Shown here in pieces: positions 44,037-52,694 of a stretch of DNA of 64,000 nt. Positions within the stretch are counted from its first letter, which is position 1. Each line of letters begins with the position of its first letter. Position numbers and translations under genes: made by a program. The DNA lies in NCBI RefSeq assembly GCF_019075875.1, contig NZ_JAHOOZ010000001.1:1426001-1490000 (forward strand). Direction: 5' to 3'. The stretch comes from Novosphingobium sp. G106. GTDB taxonomy: Bacteria > Pseudomonadota > Alphaproteobacteria > Sphingomonadales > Sphingomonadaceae. The notes beneath the pieces were generated by a model that was not told the DNA's origin, searched no databases, and worked only from the letters and a program-made list of their open reading frames with translations.

Positions 44037-45200
44037 TTATGCCGGCTTCTTGGGCAATGCGATCTCGGCCGAGCCGGTCGCCATGATCGTGCCCTTGTGG
44101 TTGGCCATCTTGTGCTTGACGTGGATCAGGTGGCGACCTTCCTCGTCCACCGATTTGTCGATGACCTCGGCGGTCTGGATCGTCACGTCACCGGTCAGCG
44201 CCGGGCCGCGATAGTTCGAGATGCAGTGCACGACCATGCCGTGCTCGCCCGCCCAACCCGCGAGATAGTCGATGCCCCAGGCGCCCATCGAGGCGCCATA
44301 GCCATAGCCGCGCGGCATGCCGATGCGACGTGCCCAGCCCGGAAACAGGTGTCCGCGCGACGGGCCGTAGTAGGCGCCATCGGTCTGGAACGGATCGATC
44401 TTCATCATGTCGGGATCGTTCTCGAGTACACCCATCGCCGGGTCAAAGCCGACGCCGGCGAGATCCTGCTTGCGCAGGTTCATTGTGCCCCAGTTGTTGA
44501 CGATATAGGCGCGCCACTCGGTGGTGAAGCTGGCGATCGAGTGCGGACCGAAGACGCGCTCGGGCAGGTCGTCACCGACCTGCACGTCGTCCCACCAGCG
44601 CTCCTTGTGGCCGAGGTCGTGCATCATCTGCACCCACTGGAAGCGACGCTTGATGAGTTCCTGCTCCTCCGCGTCGGTCCAGGTCGTTTCCTCGAAATCG
44701 TCGGTGTTCACCGTCTCACTGCCCGCTTCCTTGTTGTAGCGGATCGAGGTGGAGCGCTGCTTGAGGATCAGTTCGCCGTTCTGGTTGGTGAAATTGTTGT
44801 CGCCGCGCTGGAAGCAGGTCGGGCCGGCGAACTTGGTTTCCTTGACCACGTAGTCGAAGGGAACGCGCTCGTTGGCGATGATGTCTCCGGCCTGGACGCG
44901 CACACCGGTAAACCAGTGCTCGTCGCCGCCGAACAACAGGTGGGAGTCGGGAATGTTGCCGACGCAAGCTGGCGCAGCGCCGTGGCCGTCATCGGTGGCG
45001 ATGCAGATGCTCTGCGGCGCGATGATCTTGCCCCACCGGCTCGCGGCAGCAAAGTCCGGGTCATAGTGGAGCAGGTTCGGGTAGTGCATCGCATGGACCC
45101 AGCGGCGGATATCGTTCGTCGCGATCGGCTCGCGCAGGCTCGAGCTGTCGACCGGCTTGCCGAGGTACTGATCGATGTCGGAGGTATCGAGGGTGGCCAT
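44037..45200 (-). CDS. MaoC-family dehydratase with FAS1-like N-terminal domain (copy 2)
   Basis: A 387-residue paralogue of the downstream gene, sharing the start (SDIDQYLGK, then ATNDIRRWVHAMHYPNLLHYD), the central GERWWDDVNVGD-like segment (here KERWWDDVQVGDDLPERVFG) and the end (DEEGRHLIHVKHKMANHKGT). The ATG at 45200 has GGAGAGGA seven bases upstream. It is the first gene of the two-gene unit. The likeness along the whole length shows a tandem duplication followed by divergence. Predicted role: hydration or dehydration of an acyl-CoA intermediate. Confidence 0.85.
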   Translation of the reverse strand: MATLDTSDIDQYLGKPVDSSSLREPIATNDIRRWVHAMHYPNLLHYDPDFAAASRWGKIIAPQSICIATDDGHGAAPACVGNIPDSHLLFGGDEHWFTGVRVQAGDIIANERVPFDYVVKETKFAGPTCFQRGDNNFTNQNGELILKQRSTSIRYNKEAGSETVNTDDFEETTWTDAEEQELIKRRFQWVQMMHDLGHKERWWDDVQVGDDLPERVFGPHSIASFTTEWRAYIVNNWGTMNLRKQDLAGVGFDPAMGVLENDPDMMKIDPFQTDGAYYGPSRGHLFPGWARRIGMPRGYGYGASMGAWGIDYLAGWAGEHGMVVHCISNYRGPALTGDVTIQTAEVIDKSVDEEGRHLIHVKHKMANHKGTIMATGSAEIALPKKPA

Positions 45201-45351
45201 GTGTTCCTCTCCAGGAATGTATACGACAGCGCGCCTTTCCGTGAGAGGCACAGCGATTCTCGCCTTCGGACAAGCCGGCGCGGAAGGCAACAGCCTTGTT
45301 GATTAATCCTTGACCAGGTGTTCAGCAAAGCCGGCAGAAACGCCTACAATA

Positions 45352-45371
45352 CGCCAAGAGCGGTATTGGCG
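45352..45371. promoter_or_regulatory. Small dyad in the divergent region upstream of the aminotransferase
   Basis: CGCCAA (45352-45357) and TTGGCG (45366-45371) flank eight bases, directly after a TACAAT box (45345-45350). It may be an operator near a plus-strand promoter. No convincing -35 hexamer accompanies it. Confidence 0.3.
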
Positions 45372-45426
45372 AGCGCCACCGACTCCCGTCAGTTCAGGGC
45401 CTAGCAGGATGGATGGAGACAGACCG

Positions 45427-46587
45427 ATGGCAGCGGACATTGCGCAACCGACCGACCTGGCGCTTTCGCGCCGCGCCATCATGCGCGGCACCGGCGCGGC
45501 CTTGGCGCTACCCCTGCTGAGCCAGGCAGCACCGGTACTCGCACAACGCAGCGCCGCGCTTCCCGTGCCCGAGGATCCCGCGGGGATGATCAGCAGCCTG
45601 ACCGACGGCGTCTACATCAACTCCAACGAGAACCCGCTGGGCCCCTGCCCCGCCGCCCTGCGCGCCCTTTCGGGGCTGGAGCGCCTCGGCGGCCGCTACG
45701 GCATGGCTTTCGCCAATCGGCTCGCCAGCCTCTTCGCGCGCCAGAACGGCCTCGCGCCCGAGAACGTCGTCGTCCATCCCGGCTCCTACGCGCCGCTCTG
45801 CGCCGCGGGCCTGGCCTTTTCGAGCAAGGAACGCCCCATCGCCTATGCCGAGCCCACTTTCGATTCGGGTTTCATGGGCGCGAACGGCAAGCCGGTGACC
45901 CGCGCGGTGACAATCGCGCTCGCCGGCGACTATCAGCTCGACGTCCGCAAGCTGCTGGCGGCGGCGCCCGACGCGGGGCTCTACTACGTCTGCAACCCCA
46001 ACAACCCGACGGGCCTCGTCACCCCGCACGCCGACATCGAATGGCTGCTCGCCAACAAGCCGGCGGGGTCGGTCGTGCTCGTCGACGAGGCCTACATCCA
46101 CTACAGCGACGCGGAGAGCTGCCTCGATCTCGTGGCCAAGGGGCAGGACATCCTGGTGCTGCGAACCTTCTCGAAGATCTACGGCCTCGCCGGCCTGCGC
46201 GTCGGCCTCGTCGCGGGGCGCAAGGACCTGCTCGACCGGCTGGCGGACTACGGCATCAACGTCACGTCGATGCCGGCGATCGTCGCCGCCGAAGCCAGCC
46301 TGCTGACACCGGGCCTGCTCGCCGAGCGCAAGTCCTATACCGCGGCAGTGCGCAACGACCTCTTCGCCTGGCTCGATGCGCGGGGCACGCGCTACGTCCC
46401 CTCGCAGACCAGCTTCGCCATGATCTACGTCGGTCGCCCCGGCGGCGAGGTAGCGGACGCGCTGGCGAAGGACCGCGTGTTTATCTCCGGCAAGCGCAAG
46501 AACATGGACAACTGGGTCCGCGTGACGATGGGCACGCCTGCGGAAATGAAGGTGTTCAAGGCTGCCTTTGCCAAGGTCATGGCCTGA
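45427..46587 (+). CDS. Tat-exported class I/II aminotransferase (histidinol-phosphate aminotransferase-like)
   Basis: A 386-residue PLP enzyme of aminotransferase fold. The start at 45427 is supported by GGAG nine bases upstream and reveals a twin-arginine signal, LSRRAIMRGTGAALALPLLS, ending near AQR. The PLP-binding features are NPNNPTGLVTP, VDEAYIHYSD and the lysine in RTFSKIYGLAGLRVG (near residue 250). Tat export implies folding with PLP in the cytoplasm and work in the periplasm. The substrate is unknown; a role in histidine synthesis is unlikely for an exported enzyme. Confidence 0.88.
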   Translation: MAADIAQPTDLALSRRAIMRGTGAALALPLLSQAAPVLAQRSAALPVPEDPAGMISSLTDGVYINSNENPLGPCPAALRALSGLERLGGRYGMAFANRLASLFARQNGLAPENVVVHPGSYAPLCAAGLAFSSKERPIAYAEPTFDSGFMGANGKPVTRAVTIALAGDYQLDVRKLLAAAPDAGLYYVCNPNNPTGLVTPHADIEWLLANKPAGSVVLVDEAYIHYSDAESCLDLVAKGQDILVLRTFSKIYGLAGLRVGLVAGRKDLLDRLADYGINVTSMPAIVAAEASLLTPGLLAERKSYTAAVRNDLFAWLDARGTRYVPSQTSFAMIYVGRPGGEVADALAKDRVFISGKRKNMDNWVRVTMGTPAEMKVFKAAFAKVMA

Positions 46588-46623
46588 CCTCTCGACAGGG
46601 CGGAATACGGCGGGTAAGGCGAA

Positions 46624-46641
46624 TTTAATCGCTCGATTAAA
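46624..46641. promoter_or_regulatory. Perfect 18-base palindrome before the flavin oxidoreductase gene
   Basis: TTTAATCG-CT-CGATTAAA is a perfect inverted repeat with a 2-base centre, 11 bases before the ATG at 46653 and 36 after the preceding stop. It is AT-rich within GC-rich DNA and has the size of a TetR/MarR-type operator. No cognate regulator is adjacent. Confidence 0.6.
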
Positions 46642-46652
46642 CGGATTGCCTG

Positions 46653-47609
46653 ATGCCCATTTCCGCCGCTTTCGGACACTTGCGCCTGCCCGTGATCGCC
46701 TCGCCGATGTTCATCGTGTCGAGCCCCGAACTGGTCATCGCCCAATGCAAGGCTGGGATCATCGGCAGCTTTCCCGCACTCAACGCCCGCCCGGCGGCCC
46801 AGCTCGACGAATGGCTCGCGCGGATCACCGCGGAGCTGGCCGGCGTGGAAGGCGCGGTACCTTTCGCGGTCAACCTCATCGTCCACAAGACCAACAGCCG
46901 CCTCGAAGAAGATCTCGCGACCTGCGCGAAATGGAAGGTGCCGCTGATCATCACCTCGCTCGGCGCGCGCGAGGACGTCAACGAGGCGGTCCACGGCTGG
47001 GGCGGTCTGGTGCTGCACGACGTGATCGACGATGCCTTTGCGCGCAAGGCCATCGAAAAGGGCGCCGATGGGCTGATCGCAGTGGCAGCCGGCGCGGGCG
47101 GCCATGCCGGGACGGAGTCGCCCTTCGCGCTCATGCAGGAAATCCGCGAGTGGTTCGACGGCCCGATCGCGCTGTCGGGCGCGATCGCCCACGGCCGCTC
47201 GATCCTGGCGGCCCAGGCGATGGGCGCGGACTTCGCCTATATCGGCAGCCCCTGGATCGCTACGCCCGAGGCCAATGCGCCCGATGACTACAAGCAGGCT
47301 ATAGTCGCCGGCCATGCCTCCGACATCGTCTACAGCAACCTCTTCACCGGGGTCCACGGCAACTACCTGCGCGCCTCGATCTCCGCCGCGGGGCTCGATC
47401 CCGACCACCTTCCCGAAAGCGATCCCAGCAAGATGGACTTCGGCTCGGGCGGCACGACCGCGGCCAAGGCCTGGAAGGACATCTGGGGCTCGGGCCAGGG
47501 CATCGGCGCGGTGAAGGCCGTGGAAAGCGTCGCGGTGCGCGTCGACCGGCTCGATAGCCAGTATCAGGCCGCGAAGGCCGAACTTTCCGCACGGCTCTCC
47601 GCGGCCTGA
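46653..47609 (+). CDS. NAD(P)H-dependent flavin oxidoreductase (nitronate monooxygenase family)
   Basis: A 318-residue FMN-binding TIM-barrel protein of the YrpB/2-nitropropane dioxygenase family. Landmarks are LPVIASPMFIVSSPELVIAQ at the start, the FMN phosphate-binding VAAGAGGHAG (near residue 150), and PIALSGAIAHGRSILAAQAMGADF with the second FMN loop. Members oxidise alkyl nitronates or act as reductases. A perfect 18-base palindrome lies between it and the upstream aminotransferase. Its 3' end overlaps the convergent AHH gene by 46 bases. Confidence 0.92.
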   Translation: MPISAAFGHLRLPVIASPMFIVSSPELVIAQCKAGIIGSFPALNARPAAQLDEWLARITAELAGVEGAVPFAVNLIVHKTNSRLEEDLATCAKWKVPLIITSLGAREDVNEAVHGWGGLVLHDVIDDAFARKAIEKGADGLIAVAAGAGGHAGTESPFALMQEIREWFDGPIALSGAIAHGRSILAAQAMGADFAYIGSPWIATPEANAPDDYKQAIVAGHASDIVYSNLFTGVHGNYLRASISAAGLDPDHLPESDPSKMDFGSGGTTAAKAWKDIWGSGQGIGAVKAVESVAVRVDRLDSQYQAAKAELSARLSAA

Positions 47610-48136
47610 ACGGCCCGGGTTTCGGCCCAGAGCAGGTCGGCCATGGCGTCGAGCTCGGAGAAATCGAGCGCCTGCCCCACCGGATCGCGACGGTTCAAGG
47701 CGAAGCGCTTGCCCCCGCCCTGGAGCAACCGGCGGCGTAGTGCGCGCTGGACGAGCCAGAGCTGCATCAAAGCCTGCTCGCTGGCCGCGTCCAGCCCCTT
47801 GCGTAGCCGCAGCTCGGCCCAGCCCGTTTCGATAAGGCCGACGCGTTCGATCACCATGCCGCTGTAGCGATGATGCGGTCCGCGATGCAGCGGCATGGCC
47901 ATGCGCAGTGCCGCCGCGTCGCTGGCGGGCAACAGCATGCCGTTGGCGCGAAAATCGTCGAAGCCGATCCGCCCCTGCCCCAGCGCCGCGAACATCGGTT
48001 CGAAACAGCGCCGCGACAGAAGTTGGCGCGGCAGGAGATGATGGCGCTGCAAGCCCTGATCGTAATCGGCAGTACCGGGACGGTTGATCGCTTCGAAGGG
48101 CAGCCTGCGCCGGGGAGCAGGCCGGGCTGGGCTCAC
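47564..48136 (-). CDS. AHH-family (HNH/Endo VII superfamily) nuclease-like protein
   Basis: A 190-residue protein starting at a GTG that overlaps the stop of the upstream gene (GTGA), so the pair is translationally coupled. The central domain has the AHH pattern: QRHHLLPRQLL (residues 30-40), then FDDFRANGMLLP and MPLHRGPHHRYSG near residue 85, i.e. paired histidines, NG-x-x-LP and H-x-GPHHxxY. AHH domains are predicted metal-dependent nucleases, best known as tips of polymorphic toxins; this free-standing form lacks secretion or repeat domains. Whether the coupled upstream gene is an immunity or partner protein is open. Confidence 0.75.
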   Translation of the reverse strand: MSPARPAPRRRLPFEAINRPGTADYDQGLQRHHLLPRQLLSRRCFEPMFAALGQGRIGFDDFRANGMLLPASDAAALRMAMPLHRGPHHRYSGMVIERVGLIETGWAELRLRKGLDAASEQALMQLWLVQRALRRRLLQGGGKRFALNRRDPVGQALDFSELDAMADLLWAETRAVQAAESRAESSAFAA

Positions 48137-48862
48137 GCGGCTTTCGTAACCATGACGTAGCGCCCATCGGGCGAAGGCTCCGCGATCAGCCGCTCGCCTT
48201 CCAGCCCCGCAAAGGTCTCAGACCGCTCCAGCGGTCCATGCAGGACGAGCTTGTCGATGACGCGGGCCGCCAGCTTCATCGTCTCGGCCCCCGCGGCCTC
48301 TTCATGCTCGGCGACGCAGAGTTCCTGACCGGTAAAGAAGGCCAGGCCTGAACTCTCGACCGCCCCATCGTCACGACGGCGCAGCGCGGTAAGCCCCAGC
48401 GAGGGGAAAGGTCCCCCCGGCCAGCCAGTGGGCCATGACGCGGCTGAAATACTTGGGTTCCATCCAGGCCTGCGCAGGATTCCAGCAGACAGCGCGGACG
48501 GGCAGCTCGGTCGTCAGCACGGCAGCCATGCGCATCAGGACGCGAACCACGGGCAGCAAGGCGCCGCCTGCGGCAATATGTGCGCCGGGAGCGAGCGAGA
48601 TAGCCTCGAAGTCGAATCTGCCGATGTCCTGTGGCAAGCCGTAGAGGTGGCTGGCCGGTGTGACCGCAGCCCCGTTGCCCGGGACGAGCCCCCGCAGATC
48701 GAAAGTCAATCCCGAGGCAAGCAGTTCGATCCAGCCCTGCTCGTCGGGTCGATGGCTGATCCGCGCGACTTTGCCCATCTCGCCCGGCGGCGCCAGCAGG
48801 CGCTCGACATCGTCGACGCCAGGGCGCGAACCGGCCGCGAACAGCAGCGAGACGCCGGACAT
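48133..48862 (-). pseudogene. Hypothetical protein with frameshift at a six-G run, coupled to the AHH gene
   Basis: From ATG at 48862 the frame reads MSGVSLLFAAGSRPGVDDVE and continues through AVCWNPAQAWMEPKYFSRVM to a stop at 48371. Its natural continuation (FPSLGLTALRRRDD, then SGLAFFTGQELCVAEHEE and a TGA at 48133) is in another frame. The switch is at six C at 48413-48418 (six G in the coding strand); five would give one 242-residue protein. The shifted frame ends in GTGA overlapping the AHH gene start, which shows it is the true frame. I do not recognise the family. Sequencing error, slippage or decay are all possible. Confidence 0.65.
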
Positions 48863-49002
48863 GACCTGCAATGCTTCCAGAACGCTCCCCCGACCTTGCT
48901 CAGGGACACTGCGCAATCCCAGTTCCACCGACCTTGTGGCACCTTTCCCCGGCAGGCGTCGAGTCCCGCCGCGGTCGATGCGCGCGATTTGGATGCATCC
49001 CG

Positions 49003-49488
49003 TTAGAAGACACCGAGGCGCAGTCCCTCGGCAAGCGCGGCGCCGAGTTCCCGACAGCGATCGAGATCTTCCTCCGACACCTGCTTGGGCGCGAGAATCG
49101 CCTGCGGGGTCTGGGCGTAGAGATTGACGATCAGCGGCTCGGCGACGCGGCGCAGACGCCATCCCGTAACGATGCGGTCGATCTGCGCCTCGGCGCCCTG
49201 CCCGGCCGAACCCGCGGCGATCGCCGTGGCATAGGGCCGGCCTTCGACCTGTCCGAGCAGCGGATAGTAGCAGCGATCGAACATTTCCTTCATCACGCCC
49301 GACATGCTCCCGAGGTTCTCGGGACAGACGAACAGATAGCCTGCTGCGTCCAGCAGGACCTTGGGCGCCGCCTCGGCCGCGGCCAATAGCAGACAATCTT
49401 CACCCGCACCGGCGGCGGCCGAGCGCGCCATCGCCTCGGCCGCGCCGGTGCGGCTATGCCAGACGATGGCGAGCCTTGGCGCCGACAA
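49003..49488 (-). CDS. Flavodoxin-like / NADPH-dependent FMN reductase family protein
   Basis: A 161-residue flavoprotein of flavodoxin fold. The N-terminus APRLAIVWHSRTGAAEAMAR holds the FMN phosphate loop (SRTGAAE), and LFVCPENLGSMSGVMKEMFD is typical of the NADPH-dependent FMN reductase group. The start appears to be a TTG at 49488, four bases after the stop of the upstream gene, with a purine-rich stretch before it; no ATG lies nearby. It is the second gene of a unit with the Gly/Met-rich exported protein. Confidence 0.82.
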   Translation of the reverse strand: MSAPRLAIVWHSRTGAAEAMARSAAAGAGEDCLLLAAAEAAPKVLLDAAGYLFVCPENLGSMSGVMKEMFDRCYYPLLGQVEGRPYATAIAAGSAGQGAEAQIDRIVTGWRLRRVAEPLIVNLYAQTPQAILAPKQVSEEDLDRCRELGAALAEGLRLGVF

Positions 49489-49491
49489 GGC

Positions 49492-50715
49492 TCAGCAACC
49501 GCCTCCGCCGCCCAGGGCACCACCCAGCATGCCGCCGAGGCCGCCGCGCGGACGGCAGTTCTGGCGGCCGGAATTGCCCGAGCCGCGGTCCTCGCCTTCG
49601 CTGGCGCCGCCCATGCCCATGCCGCCCATGCCGGGTGCCGACATCCAGCTCGTGGTCGAGCGATGGCGGATGCGCGCGGTCCATTCGAGCTTCCAAGGAC
49701 CGGTGGCAGGCCGCGGCGGGTAGGAGAAGTCCTCCTCGGGCCCGAAAGCGGTGAGCGTGCCGACGCGGAAGTCGCCGGCGTCGCGGATGACTTCCGCGGG
49801 AATCGTGCAGCTCGTCGCCGTCGGCGCCAGCAGCGTGCGATCACGCACCAGCGTTGCAGCTTGGCCCGGCGAGAGCCAGTCGGTCAGGCCCCCGCCGAAT
49901 TGGCGCGTGGCGCTGCTCGACCACATGACCATGTCGCCCATCTCGCCGCCCGGCCCCATCTTCCCGCCGAACAGGCCGGCGAGATAGCCGGTCGCCTCGG
50001 GAATGCCGCTCCAGCGCGCCATCGAGGCGCCGCTCGGGAGGCTAGAAGTATTGACCCGCAGCGCTGCCATGAAGTCCTTGGTCAGCGTGAAATTCATCTC
50101 GGGCGCATAGTTGCTGGCTACGCGGTGCGGGCCTGGCAGCATCGTGTCCGGCTTGACGTACTTGCCGTCCTCCGACGGCCAGCGGCCGAACGTGCGGCTG
50201 TTCTGCAGGTTCGGGCCCCAGTCGCGGATGATCGTCGAAGTCCACAACCCCGGCGGCATCTGACCGGCGGCGACCCGCGCGAAGTCTATCACCACCGGCT
50301 GTCCTTTGGGCGCGTGCTCGCCGCAGCCCCAGTAGATCAGCATGCGCCCTTTGGGACGCTGTGGCAGTTCCTCCGTGCCGCGCTCCTCGCGCGGCGTGGT
50401 GAGCGCGACCGACTTGCCGAGCTTGGCTGCCGGCGGGGGGAAATGGTCAGCCTTGGCCGCGCCCTTGGGCGGCGCCTGGGTCGAACCGAGGCGCAGATAA
50501 AGCTCGTGCTGGACATTGTTGCTGCGGCCGCCGCCCATCATCATGCTCATGGCGCCGCCCATGCCGCCGCCCATCCCGGCCATGCCGGAGACGGTACCGG
50601 CGCGCATGTCATAGCGCGCGACGGGGGCGCCCGGCCCGGTCTGCGCGATCAGCGGCAAGGCAATAACAGCACCGCCACTAGCAAGAACAACAGCTGCGAC
50701 AATCTTCGAACGCAT
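49492..50715 (-). CDS. Exported Gly/Met-rich protein of unknown function
   Basis: A 407-residue protein. The ATG at 50715 has GGGAGGAAT seven bases upstream. The signal peptide (MRSKIVAAVVLASGGAVIAL) is followed by a Met/Gly-rich patch (MAGMGGGMGGAMSMMMGGG, residues 45-63). The body holds GRMLIYWGCGEHAPKGQPVV and WKLEWTARIRHRSTTSWM, and the C-terminus is a second patch of Gly and Met ending GGGGGC. The methionine clusters could bind copper or silver, or simply be flexible. I do not recognise the body domain. A flavodoxin-like gene follows four bases after its stop. Confidence 0.8.
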   Translation of the reverse strand: MRSKIVAAVVLASGGAVIALPLIAQTGPGAPVARYDMRAGTVSGMAGMGGGMGGAMSMMMGGGRSNNVQHELYLRLGSTQAPPKGAAKADHFPPPAAKLGKSVALTTPREERGTEELPQRPKGRMLIYWGCGEHAPKGQPVVIDFARVAAGQMPPGLWTSTIIRDWGPNLQNSRTFGRWPSEDGKYVKPDTMLPGPHRVASNYAPEMNFTLTKDFMAALRVNTSSLPSGASMARWSGIPEATGYLAGLFGGKMGPGGEMGDMVMWSSSATRQFGGGLTDWLSPGQAATLVRDRTLLAPTATSCTIPAEVIRDAGDFRVGTLTAFGPEEDFSYPPRPATGPWKLEWTARIRHRSTTSWMSAPGMGGMGMGGASEGEDRGSGNSGRQNCRPRGGLGGMLGGALGGGGGC

Positions 50716-50829
50716 GCCCAATTCCTCCCTCTGCTCGCGCCCTGCATAGCGCCTCATTCGACAAAAGAATTCCCAATAAATACGGGTATCAAGTCTTTCC
50801 GGTCGGAAGCGGATAGGTTAGCCCCGCGC

Positions 50830-52617
50830 ATGGCTTCGCAACCGGCATCCCTCTTCGGCATCGAATCCTCGCTCGGCGGCAAGGCCTGGCGCTGGCGCGG
50901 CGGCAACATGGACCTGGTCGAAGGCGTTGCCGGCCTCGAAGCCGATATCGTCACCCAGCTCCTCCTAGCCCGCGGCGTGCCGAGCCACGATGTCGAGCGC
51001 CAGCGCGCGCCGTCGCTGCGCGCCTTCCTGCCCGACCCTTCGCACTTCCGCGACATGGACGCCGCCGCAGAGCGTATCGCCCAGGCCGTGCTCACCGGCG
51101 AGACGGTGACGATCTACGGCGACTATGACGTCGACGGCGCGACCAGCGCGGCTTTGTTCATCCGCCTGCTACGCATGCTCGGCCACGACGCGCGCTACTA
51201 CATCCCCGACCGCCTGCTCGAAGGCTACGGCCCCTCGGGCGAGGCGCTGGTGCGCATATCGGGCGAGGGAAGCAGCCTGATCGTCACGGTCGACTGCGGC
51301 GCCATGGCACACGAGGCGCTGGCCATGGCCCATGCCGCGGGTGCCGACGTGATCGTCGTCGATCACCACAAGTGTTCGGCCGAACTTCCCGTCGCCGCCG
51401 CACTGGTCAATCCCAACCGGCTCGATGAAGGCGAGACCGGCGCCGCACACGGGCATCTTGCCGCGGTCGGCGTCGCCTTCCTCGTCGCCGTCGCAACCGT
51501 TCGGGCGCTGCGCCAGCAGGGCTTCTTTGCCGAGCGGCCGGAGCCCGACCTGTTTTCACTGCTCGACCTGGTCGCGCTCGGCACCGTCGCCGATGTCGCC
51601 GCGCTGCATGGCCTCAACCGCGCACTCGTGGCGCAGGGCCTCAAGGTCATGGCCAAGCGCGAGAACATCGGCATGGCGGCGCTGATCGACGCGAGCCGGC
51701 TGAGCCGCCCGCCGAGCTGCACCGACCTCGGCTTCGCGCTCGGCCCCCGCATCAACGCCGGCGGCCGTGTCGGCGAATCGACGCTCGGCGTGCGGCTTCT
51801 GACCAGCAACGACCCCGAGGAAGCGAGCGACATCGCCGCCCAGCTCTCGCGCCTGAACGAAGAACGCCGCGCGATCGAAGGCGAGGTCCAGGCCGCGGCC
51901 GAGGCGCTGATCGCCGCGCAACACAACCGTGCGGTCATCGTGCTCGCCGGGCGCGGCTGGCATCCGGGCGTGATCGGCATCGTCGCCGGCCGGATCAAGG
52001 AAAAGACCGGCAAGCCCGTTCTGGTCATCGCGCTCGACGCCGACGAGGCCGGCAACGGCAAGGGATCGGGCCGCTCGATTAGCGGCGTAGATCTCGGCGC
52101 GGCGATCATCGCGGCGCGCGAGGCTGATCTTCTCGTCGCGGGCGGCGGACACGCCATGGCTGCGGGTCTCACCATCGCGCCCGACAAGGTCGATGCGCTG
52201 GCCGAATGGCTCGACGCCAGGCTGGGTGCCACGGTTTCTGCGGCGATGACCGCGCAGGCCATGCTGCTTGATCTCGCCATAGCGCCAGGAGGGCTTACCC
52301 CCGCGCTGGTGGAAACGCTCGACAGCGCCGGCCCCTATGGCATGGGCTGGCCCGGCCCGCGCGTTGCCGTGGGGCCCGTGCGGCTGGTCAAGGCGGACCT
52401 TGTCGGAACCGACCACGTCCGCCTGATCGCACGCGGCGACGACGGCGCCAGCTTCAAGGCCATAGCTTTCCGCGCCGCCGAGAGCGCGATGGGCCAGGCC
52501 CTACTGCACGGATCGCAGGGCCGCCGCCTCTGGCTCGCCGGTCGCGCACGGATCGACGACTGGGGCAGCCGGCCCCAGGCCGAGCTTCATCTCGACGACG
52601 CCGCCTGGGCCGACTGA
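50830..52617 (+). CDS. recJ: Single-stranded-DNA-specific exonuclease RecJ
   Basis: 5'-3' exonuclease on single-stranded DNA, used in recombination, base-excision and mismatch repair. It has 595 residues. The DHH phosphoesterase motifs are visible: VTIYGDYDVDGATSAALFI (motif I), VTVDCGAMAHEAL (motif II), VIVVDHHKC (DHH motif III), LDLVALGTVADVAAL (motif IV) and a DHHA1 domain with GRGWHPGVIGIVAGRIKE and AGGGHAMAAGLTI. The ATG at 50830 gives the family length; the open frame runs much further upstream, but that part is antisense to the neighbouring gene. Confidence 0.97.
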   Translation: MASQPASLFGIESSLGGKAWRWRGGNMDLVEGVAGLEADIVTQLLLARGVPSHDVERQRAPSLRAFLPDPSHFRDMDAAAERIAQAVLTGETVTIYGDYDVDGATSAALFIRLLRMLGHDARYYIPDRLLEGYGPSGEALVRISGEGSSLIVTVDCGAMAHEALAMAHAAGADVIVVDHHKCSAELPVAAALVNPNRLDEGETGAAHGHLAAVGVAFLVAVATVRALRQQGFFAERPEPDLFSLLDLVALGTVADVAALHGLNRALVAQGLKVMAKRENIGMAALIDASRLSRPPSCTDLGFALGPRINAGGRVGESTLGVRLLTSNDPEEASDIAAQLSRLNEERRAIEGEVQAAAEALIAAQHNRAVIVLAGRGWHPGVIGIVAGRIKEKTGKPVLVIALDADEAGNGKGSGRSISGVDLGAAIIAAREADLLVAGGGHAMAAGLTIAPDKVDALAEWLDARLGATVSAAMTAQAMLLDLAIAPGGLTPALVETLDSAGPYGMGWPGPRVAVGPVRLVKADLVGTDHVRLIARGDDGASFKAIAFRAAESAMGQALLHGSQGRRLWLAGRARIDDWGSRPQAELHLDDAAWAD

Positions 52618-52635
52618 TTTATCCCGATAGAGGGC

Positions 52636-52665
52636 TTGACCCCCCGGGAAACCCTTCCCTAAGTG
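52636..52665 (+). promoter_or_regulatory. Candidate promoter of the tRNA-Glu genes
   Basis: TTGACC (52636-52641) and TAAGTG (52660-52665), 18 bases apart, about 30 bases before the first tRNA-Glu. The tRNAs are 48 bases apart and likely co-transcribed. Confidence 0.45.
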
Positions 52666-52694
52666 CGCGGCCTGCCGTCGGCACTAGCCGGCAC

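Noticed and set aside
48133..48862. Naming the frameshifted protein as a DUF4261 member
   Set aside because: The layout is loosely similar from memory, but I cannot confirm the signature, so no family name is given.
49456..50829. Upstream extension of recJ to a 1053-residue protein
   Set aside because: The extra 458 residues are antisense to the exported Gly/Met-rich gene, and RecJ proteins start near ATG 50830, giving the normal length.
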